Below the pieces are notes generated by a model. The model did not search any database. It saw nothing but the letters and a program-made list of their open reading frames with translations, and had not been told where the DNA came from. The position numbers and the translations under genes are program-made. A DNA stretch of 64,000 nt from the NCBI RefSeq assembly GCF_003061515.1, contig NZ_CP028924.1, forward strand, positions 1,178,001-1,242,000. Reading direction: 5' to 3'. Below are positions 57,409-64,000 of this stretch, piece by piece (the first letter of the stretch is position 1; every line of letters begins with the position of its first letter). The stretch is from Colwellia sp. Arc7-D. Lineage in GTDB: Bacteria; Pseudomonadota; Gammaproteobacteria; Enterobacterales; Alteromonadaceae.

Positions 57409-58017
57409 ATGAATATGTTTCGTAAAGTCACAGCATCGCTAATTGTGCTCTATCTGGCTTTGGGATTAACAATATTTACCAGTATTGAGGTGCTGTCGAT
57501 TGGGATGGCTAGCGCACGAGTTCTTGGCGATGATATGCAGGTTTTACATGACAGCTCCAATATACAAAATCCTATAAGCATCACTTTAATAAACGGTGAC
57601 ACCCTTGTTGCTCGTTCTTTAGCAAGTAAAAGTGGTATGAACTTACTGTCAGCTAAAAATAAGCAACCTGTGGGTTTTACTACTTCACTACGTAATGGCT
57701 ACCGTTATGTGGTTCCTCTGTCAGCACAACAATACGTAGATTCAGGTTTGATCGATGTTGAATTGTTCAACATGAGCAAACTATACCAAATGACTATAAA
57801 TAACAGCACATTAAACACCTTTTCAGTATTGGTGAAATACCATAAGCAGCATAAGCCAAAGGCTATTAGCAGCGACATAAGTAGCGTGGTATTTGAGAAG
57901 ATTAATAGCCAATTAGTCACGTTTAATAAGCACGTTGCCGAACATGTATGGAACAAGCTTGTGCATGATTCGACTATTAAAAAAGTCTGGTTAGATGAAG
58001 CTATGAAGCATTATTAA
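57409..58017 (+). CDS. Stand-alone subtilase-propeptide homologue (putative protease inhibitor or chaperone)
   Basis: A 202-residue exported protein. Its start at ATG 57409 is set by AAGGAG seven bases upstream (an earlier ATG at 57388 lacks one). It has a long hydrophobic signal or anchor (about 7-30), with possible cleavage at ASA-R. The rest parallels residues 45-198 of the S8 protease encoded 154 bases downstream: LINGD 60-64 against LITGD, YRYVVP against TYVIP, DSGLIDVELFNMSKLYQ 111-127 against DSGSLDLELFNIDKLYQ, and VWLD 193-196 against VWLD. It ends six residues later, just where the protease continues into a lysine-rich linker. No catalytic residues are present. By analogy with free-standing propeptide-like inhibitors of subtilisins, it probably inhibits or helps fold the adjacent protease. 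Confidence 0.75.
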   Translation: MNMFRKVTASLIVLYLALGLTIFTSIEVLSIGMASARVLGDDMQVLHDSSNIQNPISITLINGDTLVARSLASKSGMNLLSAKNKQPVGFTTSLRNGYRYVVPLSAQQYVDSGLIDVELFNMSKLYQMTINNSTLNTFSVLVKYHKQHKPKAISSDISSVVFEKINSQLVTFNKHVAEHVWNKLVHDSTIKKVWLDEAMKHY

Positions 58018-58171
58018 CATTAAATGTCGGTATAGATTTGAGCAACTTTCAACGAGATAAAAACCAATTTACACACTGGATTTTGAAACATTAACAGCCG
58101 TTCGTTAATTTCTTATCCGCTTTATAACTACAAATAATATAATTCTACATAACATAGGGAGGTAAATTTAC

Positions 58172-61100
58172 ATGAAAGGTAAATTTAAAAGCAACATGGT
58201 TACTTTGGCTCTCAAAGCAACCGTTTGTCTTGGGTTAATGGCTGCATTAATACCACAGGCACAGGCCAACGAAAATTCCACGGAATACACTTCGTCTGTT
58301 CGTAATTTAAGTTTTACTTTAATTACTGGCGATAAAGTGTCAGCACGTTTGAATACTGACGGCACTATTGGCGGTATTCGATTAGTCGACAAAGATGGTG
58401 GCGATGTTTTTACCAGTATGTTTAAACGCGGAGGTGAAACGTATGTGATCCCAGCAGCGGCGCAAGATCGTATCGACTCTGGCAGCCTAGATTTAGAGCT
58501 GTTTAATATCGACAAGCTTTATCAAGCAGGTTACGACGATGCACGTTCAGACTCACTTCAAGTTATTGTCGAATATCGTGAAAATACACAAAGTGGCAAG
58601 CCATTTTCAATGGATATGCCTGGCGCAAAGTTGAAAGCTACATTCGATATTATCGATAGTGTCGTGATGTCGGTTGAAAAAGCTGAACTGAGTAATGTTT
58701 TAGAAAATCTATCGGCAAATACCGCTGTTGAAGGTGTTTGGCTTGATGCAATGGTACAAGCCCATAAAGAGTCAAAAGATAAAGCTAAAGGAAAGAACAA
58801 AAAAGATAAAAATGGTAAAGACAAATGGTGGCATAAGTTTTTTGATATTGATGAAACATCACCTACTGTTCCTTTAACTGGTGCATATGGCTCACATGCT
58901 ATGAGTTTTAATGGTGAAGGCGTTAAAGTGGCTGTTTTGGATACTGGCTACGATACTGATCATCCAGATTTAGCGAGTAATGTTATTTTATCTTACGATT
59001 TTAACCGCTCTGGCTCTAATAGTGTTGACGATCTTAATGGTCATGGTACGCACACGGCTTCCACGGTAGCTGGCTCTGGTGTTGAGTCTAATGGTAAATA
59101 TGTAGGTATGGCACCCGGCGCACAATTATTAATTGGTAAAGTGCTTAATGATGCTGGTGGTGGCTTAACTTCTGGTATTTTGTCTGGCATGCAATGGGCT
59201 GTTGATAATGGCGCTGATATTGTAAGTATGTCATTAGGTGGCTCTGCAACGTCTTGTAGCGGTCCATTAGTCGACATGTTAGAAGAGCTAAGTGATGATG
59301 CTTTATTTGTTGTTTCTGCTGGTAACAGTTTCACACGTGAAACCGTAGGTTCGCCTGGTTGTGCACCCAGTGCTTTAACCGTTGGTGCTATTGACCGTAT
59401 TGGTCAAACAGCTGAATTTTCAAGTCGTGGTCCTTCTCCAGACGGTCACTCAGCTAAGCCTGATATTACTTCTCAGGGCGTAGCTGTTATTGCTAGTGCT
59501 TCAGGTGGTAAAGGTGAAACTGCTTATCGTGCATATTCAGGCACCTCAATGTCTGCTCCACATGTATCTGGTGGTGCTGCTTTAGTACTGCAAGCTAGAC
59601 CTGACCTAACGCCGCGTCAGCTGAAAGCGGTATTAACGTCGTCAGTTTCAACAACCGATGCCCATGTGCTAGACCAAGGTGCAGGACCAATGGATGTCAA
59701 TCGAGCGATTGTTCAATCGGTGATTGCTCCGCCTAATATGGAGCTAGGCTTTTTTGATTATCAACAAGAAAATAGCCTCACTCAAACCAGTGTTTCTCTG
59801 TCTAACTTAAGCGACGAAGATGTAACCTTTGATTTAGAGTTAAGCTTTTTAGGTGACAACGGACTTGTCATTGCAACTGAAAAGTTAGCAGGTTTAAGTG
59901 TTGAACAGATCACGATTCCAGCAAACGGTAATGCCAGCGTACCTTTATGGATTGATCCTACTGTTGCTTTAGATAATGCGACTTATGGCGCTATTACTGG
60001 CCGCTTAATTGGCAGCGAAGTATCGAATTCTCGTGGTAAAAATAGCCGTAAAAGTGGTGACTGGGTAAGTGCTGACAATGAAAAAGTTACTGTGCCAGTG
60101 TCATTTTGGATAGAACCACCGACGATGAATTTAACCTTAACAGCGATAGACCGCTTAGGTTTGCCTGCGGCAAGTCCTTCGAAATTCTATATTGTTAGTG
60201 ATGAAGATGACTGGGGTTCAAGTTCGAGTTTTGTTGCTGGCACTAAAACGATTGAGTTACCTAAAGGTCGTTATAGCGTTGTTGCACATATCATGACTTA
60301 CGACAATCCTACATCTTACGGTGGGTTAGTTGAGTCTGCGACAATGATGGCGGAATTAAGTGTTGATTTAGCATCTGATCAAGAGATTGTTTTTGACGCT
60401 AATACCGCTGAAAAAATAACATTCAAAACGGATAAACCTTCTGAAATGCAAGGTTTCTCATTTGGCTTTACTTATGCCTTAAGTGACCAAGAAGTGCTGA
60501 AATTAGCTGCCACTGAATTAGCGCCTGACTATGTTACTGATTTTTATGGTTTATCTAAAGGTAATGACCCTCGCTTCAACAGCTTTGTAACCACACGTGC
60601 ATTTGCACCTAAACCTATTATAACGACTGCTGGAGGAACCACTATTGATTATATATTGGCTGGTGGAGCACGAACATTCAATGGCGAAGGCTCTACTGAA
60701 GTAGTAGCTGTTGGCGATGGTGGTTATTCTACTGATTGGAGTCAATTTGATGTTGCTGGTAAAATTGCGTTAGTTGACGCTGATTATTATATTACCAGTG
60801 TACAAGTTACTAAAGCGATTGATGCTGGTGCAATAGGTATTATAGGCTCAGTTGTAAACAGAACAGGGCGCTACAAGGCTACTATTTCAGGTAATCCAGC
60901 GATTCCGGTTGTTACAATCACTCAGGAAGAAATGGCTAAGTTGTACGAAGAAATAGACGCTAACGGTAGTTTACAAGTCAGCTGGTCAGGCACTGCGCAT
61001 GAATATTCGCCTTATGTTTATTCATTAGTTCATTCAGAAGATGGTTATATCAAAACGGGTACATTACGTGTTAAAGACAAAGATTTAGCTGCTATTGAAG

Positions 61101-62164
61101 CAAAGCATTATACCCAAGGTGCTGAACGCCCTAAATTTACCGATGTTTATGCTGCATTGCCAAGTACTGGTGAGTTTTATGCGACGGGTAGCCCACAAAT
61201 GTTGATAGCGCCGCTTGTGCGTACTGAATATTTCACGGGTTCAGAGTCGAATAAGCAAAATGATGGTAAGCCGGTTAATGATAAACAACGTGCAAAATTC
61301 GAAGAGCCAACGATTACTTGGACTAATTTGGTTATGCCAACAGTTAGGTTTAATACTGATGGTGGCTTATTCGATGGCCCTCGTGAGCTCACCAAAGGTG
61401 CAAGAGAAGTAACGTCTTGGGATAAAGCGCCTTGGGGATCAACGTTAATAACTAACGGAACTCCTCGTGGATACAGAGATACAAACCTTTTAAGCATTAA
61501 CAATGCTTCATATGGAGATGCTGCTGGTCATGATGGTGGCTTAGGTTACAGTTTAAGCTCTGCAGTTGGAATATCGGTAGATGGTCAGCAAGCTTACTTA
61601 ACCAATGGTTATTTAGAATTACCGGATGAAAGTGTAGAAATTGGCTATTCTATTAACACCTATAAACGCGGCGTTGGTAATGTGCATGTTGCTAAAGAAC
61701 TTTTAGGATCAGAATTATATGTAATGCATACATTTACCACGAGTGCCGAAAAACAGGGTTTACAAGATATTTTGATCCCTGTGATCGATATTCCTTTGGA
61801 TTTAGAGAATACCGCAAAAGCTAACTCGCCAGTTCGTATTAAAATCAGTGGTAAAAACCAAGGTGATGGTGACGTTGAGTTGACAAATGTTTCAGTAACT
61901 TACCGCGTTGGCAGAGAATGTCAGATGTATCGTTTCACTTCGTGTCGAGTTGATGAAGAGGTATCTTTTCCTTACAACCGCACTAAAGTGTTGCCAGAGG
62001 ATATTGATGAAAACGCAACTGTAGAGAAAATCAACGGTCAATGGTATGCCACTATTCCAAATGAAGGTGTAGCGGGAGATTTTATCCATATGCGAATTAT
62101 CGTTACTGACGAAAACAATAGCACTACAGACCAGTCGTTACTGCGTGCCTATATGTTGGACTAA
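58172..62164 (+). CDS. Secreted subtilisin-like (S8) serine protease
   Basis: A 1330-residue exported protease. GGGAGG precedes the start. Signal peptide 1-32 (AQA-N). Propeptide about 40-198, then a Lys-rich linker (198-222), then the catalytic domain about 240-515 with the triad Asp257 (AVLDTGY), His291 (NGHGTHTAS) and Ser459 (GTSMSAPHVSGG), plus oxyanion Asn385 (SAGNS). After it come beta-sandwich-like regions, a PA-like segment (about 815-940, VAGKIALVDAD and AIGIIGS) located after the catalytic core, and a C-terminal beta-rich part to 1330. No sorting signal or membrane tail is seen, so release into the medium is likely. A strong terminator follows. The upstream gene encodes a propeptide paralogue. 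Confidence 0.93.
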   Translation: MKGKFKSNMVTLALKATVCLGLMAALIPQAQANENSTEYTSSVRNLSFTLITGDKVSARLNTDGTIGGIRLVDKDGGDVFTSMFKRGGETYVIPAAAQDRIDSGSLDLELFNIDKLYQAGYDDARSDSLQVIVEYRENTQSGKPFSMDMPGAKLKATFDIIDSVVMSVEKAELSNVLENLSANTAVEGVWLDAMVQAHKESKDKAKGKNKKDKNGKDKWWHKFFDIDETSPTVPLTGAYGSHAMSFNGEGVKVAVLDTGYDTDHPDLASNVILSYDFNRSGSNSVDDLNGHGTHTASTVAGSGVESNGKYVGMAPGAQLLIGKVLNDAGGGLTSGILSGMQWAVDNGADIVSMSLGGSATSCSGPLVDMLEELSDDALFVVSAGNSFTRETVGSPGCAPSALTVGAIDRIGQTAEFSSRGPSPDGHSAKPDITSQGVAVIASASGGKGETAYRAYSGTSMSAPHVSGGAALVLQARPDLTPRQLKAVLTSSVSTTDAHVLDQGAGPMDVNRAIVQSVIAPPNMELGFFDYQQENSLTQTSVSLSNLSDEDVTFDLELSFLGDNGLVIATEKLAGLSVEQITIPANGNASVPLWIDPTVALDNATYGAITGRLIGSEVSNSRGKNSRKSGDWVSADNEKVTVPVSFWIEPPTMNLTLTAIDRLGLPAASPSKFYIVSDEDDWGSSSSFVAGTKTIELPKGRYSVVAHIMTYDNPTSYGGLVESATMMAELSVDLASDQEIVFDANTAEKITFKTDKPSEMQGFSFGFTYALSDQEVLKLAATELAPDYVTDFYGLSKGNDPRFNSFVTTRAFAPKPIITTAGGTTIDYILAGGARTFNGEGSTEVVAVGDGGYSTDWSQFDVAGKIALVDADYYITSVQVTKAIDAGAIGIIGSVVNRTGRYKATISGNPAIPVVTITQEEMAKLYEEIDANGSLQVSWSGTAHEYSPYVYSLVHSEDGYIKTGTLRVKDKDLAAIEAKHYTQGAERPKFTDVYAALPSTGEFYATGSPQMLIAPLVRTEYFTGSESNKQNDGKPVNDKQRAKFEEPTITWTNLVMPTVRFNTDGGLFDGPRELTKGAREVTSWDKAPWGSTLITNGTPRGYRDTNLLSINNASYGDAAGHDGGLGYSLSSAVGISVDGQQAYLTNGYLELPDESVEIGYSINTYKRGVGNVHVAKELLGSELYVMHTFTTSAEKQGLQDILIPVIDIPLDLENTAKANSPVRIKISGKNQGDGDVELTNVSVTYRVGRECQMYRFTSCRVDEEVSFPYNRTKVLPEDIDENATVEKINGQWYATIPNEGVAGDFIHMRIIVTDENNSTTDQSLLRAYMLD

Positions 62165-62225
62165 CACTTAGTGAGACATTACTGAGTTAGAAATACTGAG
62201 TTAGTTAATATTAAGTAGCAAATAT

Positions 62226-62258
62226 AAAAGCGTTGAGAGTTATCTCAACGCTTTTTTT
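62226..62258 (+). terminator. Terminator after the S8 protease
   Basis: A 13-bp perfect stem AAAAGCGTTGAGA / TCTCAACGCTTTT with a GTTA loop and a T tract. Confidence 0.9.
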
Positions 62259-62282
62259 GCTTTGTATGGTTAAAATATAAAG

Positions 62283-62414
62283 TAGGGTCAGGTACACATT
62301 AAATTTTCAGCAGAGCTTTCCTAAAAGTAAACAACTAGCCGCTATTTATCTTACCTGAGTTTTGGGTGAATAATAATTAAATGGGCAGATTTTGTTAATG
62401 TGTACCTGACCCTA
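62283..62414. mobile_element. Short inverted-repeat element, copy B
   Basis: A 132-bp element with perfect 20-bp terminal inverted repeats TAGGGTCAGGTACACATTAA. Its interior is more diverged than those of copies A and C but keeps AAGTAAACAA and TTAAATGG at the same relative positions. It is non-coding. Confidence 0.75.
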
Positions 62415-62442
62415 ATTATTATAATATTGGCTTTGTATAAAG

Positions 62443-62580
62443 TAGGGTCAGATACACATTAAATTTCAAGGATATTATTACTCAAAGTAAACAACCCTCA
62501 GACACATATAATACAAGGTTTTAGGGTATTCTTTTCAAAGAGTTAAATGGATAAATGTTGTTAATGTGTACCTGACCCTA
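62443..62580. mobile_element. Short inverted-repeat element, copy C
   Basis: A 138-bp element 28 bases after copy B in the same orientation. Left end TAGGGTCAGATACACATTAA, right end the inverted TAGGGTCAGGTACACATTAA: the same single mismatch between ends as copy A, and a nearly collinear interior. It is non-coding. Confidence 0.75.
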
Positions 62581-62711
62581 ATTAGCCTGATATACCTTCT
62601 AATCTTTTGGTGAGACTTAGCCAGCTTACGTCGCTAAAATTTATTATGAGTGGCATAGTTAATATTTTAAGGAAACTTGGTACAATGCTATTTTTTGATT
62701 TTAGGTAGCTA

Positions 62712-63041
62712 ATGAATAAAGGTAATGAGCCGCTTCACGGCATAAAACTTGAACAAATCCTCACTGAACTTGAGAAAGAAGTTGGTTGGGATAAGATGGG
62801 TGAGTTACTTAATATTCGTTGTTTTACTAATAAACCGCGTCTTAAATCAAGTTTAAAATTTCTCCGTACAACCCCTTGGGCACGCAGTAGAGTTGAAATT
62901 TTATATCTGAAAACATTTTGCAGTAAGCATAAAGCAACGGGGAATGTGATCAGGGGCATACTCTCTCAAAAAACAGCAGCAGTAGAAAAGACCTCCAGCA
63001 AACCTGCACCTTTTGTTTGGCCAACATTGGAAGATAAATAA
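62712..63041 (+). CDS. VF530/DUF2132-family DNA-binding protein
   Basis: A 109-residue basic protein. The family core is evident: NEPLHGIKLEQILTELEKEVGWDKMGELLNIRCFTNKP and SSLKFLRTTPWARSRVEILYL. The family has a small helical fold reported to bind DNA. A variable Lys/Thr-rich tail follows. It is downstream of copy C and not clearly in an operon. Confidence 0.88.
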   Translation: MNKGNEPLHGIKLEQILTELEKEVGWDKMGELLNIRCFTNKPRLKSSLKFLRTTPWARSRVEILYLKTFCSKHKATGNVIRGILSQKTAAVEKTSSKPAPFVWPTLEDK

Positions 63042-63272
63042 ACGTGACAACTAGCATTGAAGTTAATGCTGTTCAATATCACTGTTTGGCTGTTTAAGTC
63101 TCTATGTCGTGTTGTTAGATTTAAATTAGCCAAACTTATCAAGCCATCCGTAATAACTTCTTGTTAACTAAAATAATGTCTTATCTTGTTTAATTGAGTA
63201 AATAAGTTTTACTTTTAATTGTCACTAAATCACTTATCATGACATTAGTCGAGTTCATAAGGAGTAACAATT

Positions 63273-64000
63273 ATGCCACCACTAAAACAGATAAAATTAC
63301 TTAAGATCAAGCTACTTAGCATTAGGTTACGAAAAAAAATGCTGATGCCATTTTTGGCTTGTGTATTTATGCCTTTTTTCGTTAATAGCGCTGAAGTAAC
63401 AAAGACAAAACTTGTCTCAGAGTTGTATTTTGCTGACTCAGGTATTCCTTGGGGCATGGCGTGGATACCCAATGGTGATTTGTTAATTACCTTGCGCAGT
63501 GGCGAGTTAAAAGTCGTAAAAAAGGGCAGTGGTAGTGCAGAGAATGTTACGGGTTTGCCAAAGGTAGTTACTGGAGGTCAAGGCGGTTTACTTGATATTG
63601 CTTTACACCCCGACTATGCCAATAACGCTTGGCTGTATTTGTCTTACGTAAAAGCTGACGGCAAAGGCAATAAAAGTACCGCCATTATGCGGGCAAAGTT
63701 CGATGGTAAAAGCCTAAGCGAACAAGAAGATATTTATATTGCTCAAGCTTACGGTAAAAAAAATTCTCATTTTGGCAGCAGATTAGCGTTTGATAACGAA
63801 GGTTATTTGTATTTTTCTATTGGTGATAGAGGCCAAAGAGATATTAACCCGCAGGATATTACCCGTGATGCTGGTAAAGTATATCGGTTATATGATGATG
63901 GTCGTATACCCGATGATAACCCTTTTGTTAAAACTAACGGCGCTAAAACTGCAATTTATTCCTATGGTCATCGCAACCCGCAAGGCATGGCCAAGCACCC
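63273..64000 (+). CDS. PQQ-dependent aldose sugar dehydrogenase, N-terminal part
   Basis: The gene runs off the right edge; about 242 residues are visible. AAGGAG lies 7 bases before ATG 63273. A basic stretch and hydrophobic segment form a signal peptide (to about residue 38, NSA-E). The mature part has the soluble glucose/aldose dehydrogenase pattern: GIPWGMAWIPNGDLLITLRSGEL, GGQGGLLDIALHPDYANN, FGSRLAFDNEGYLYFSIGDRG and YSYGHRNPQGMA, which includes the PQQ-contacting Arg-Asn. It oxidises aldoses in the periplasm, passing electrons to the respiratory chain. Confidence 0.9.
   Translation, partial: MPPLKQIKLLKIKLLSIRLRKKMLMPFLACVFMPFFVNSAEVTKTKLVSELYFADSGIPWGMAWIPNGDLLITLRSGELKVVKKGSGSAENVTGLPKVVTGGQGGLLDIALHPDYANNAWLYLSYVKADGKGNKSTAIMRAKFDGKSLSEQEDIYIAQAYGKKNSHFGSRLAFDNEGYLYFSIGDRGQRDINPQDITRDAGKVYRLYDDGRIPDDNPFVKTNGAKTAIYSYGHRNPQGMAKH

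Overview
The window looks like a chromosomal segment of an AT-rich marine gammaproteobacterium. Protein content and gene order (yggS-proC-yggT beside pilTU, rsmE-gshB-yqgE-ruvX, zapA-ssrS facing ygfB-pepP-ubiH-ubiI-gcvTHP) best fit the Alteromonadales, probably Colwelliaceae (Colwellia/Thalassotalea type). The order is what the sequence shows; the taxon is inferred. No tRNA, rRNA, CRISPR array, prophage or complete insertion sequence was seen.

Layout. 1-2 kb: the start of a methionine gamma-lyase-like gene diverges from tyrR, with three TyrR-type palindromes and a sigma-54-type promoter between them. 2-3.3 kb: two-receiver response regulator and yciH. 3.4-7 kb: etfBA divergent from the ETF:quinone oxidoreductase gene, with tandem PsrA-type operators between. 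7-11.5 kb: DUF2884 protein, FapA-like protein, a small unknown gene and cinA. 11.6-18 kb: a periplasmic binding-like protein, a plant-type dihydrodipicolinate synthase, an RluA-family pseudouridine synthase, rraB, an iodotyrosine-deiodinase-like nitroreductase and a tandem universal stress protein. 18-24.7 kb: purL, mltF and two small genes. 24.7-31 kb: tadA-hemW-rdgB and yggT-proC-yggS, separated by a frameshifted EamA transporter and a DUF4426 gene. 31-34 kb: pilT-pilU and a decayed EAL-domain gene. 34-41 kb: DsrE-like and AEC genes, ruvX-yqgE-gshB-rsmE, metK and murI. 41-53 kb: 6S RNA, an unknown membrane-anchored protein and zapA on one strand, then ygfB-pepP-ubiH-ubiI and the glycine cleavage operon on the other. 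53-64 kb is the accessory part: a TPR-GGDEF diguanylate cyclase, a small HD hydrolase of the alarmone-hydrolase type, a free-standing subtilase-propeptide homologue just upstream of a 1330-residue secreted S8 protease, three copies of a short element ending in 20-bp inverted repeats, a VF530-type gene and the start of a PQQ-dependent sugar dehydrogenase.

Most of the window is conserved housekeeping: fatty-acid and amino-acid electron transfer (ETF/ETF-QO under probable PsrA control), one-carbon metabolism (gcvTHP, metK), ubiquinone synthesis, twitching motility and RNA modification. The strongest novelty candidate is the pair at 57.4-62.2 kb: a separate exported protein matches the protease's own propeptide along its length and stops where the protease's lysine-rich linker begins. 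This suggests a dedicated trans-acting inhibitor or folding chaperone. Other points worth attention are the apparently sigma-54-dependent TyrR circuit, the plant-type DapA, and the 6S RNA with its unusual neighbour.
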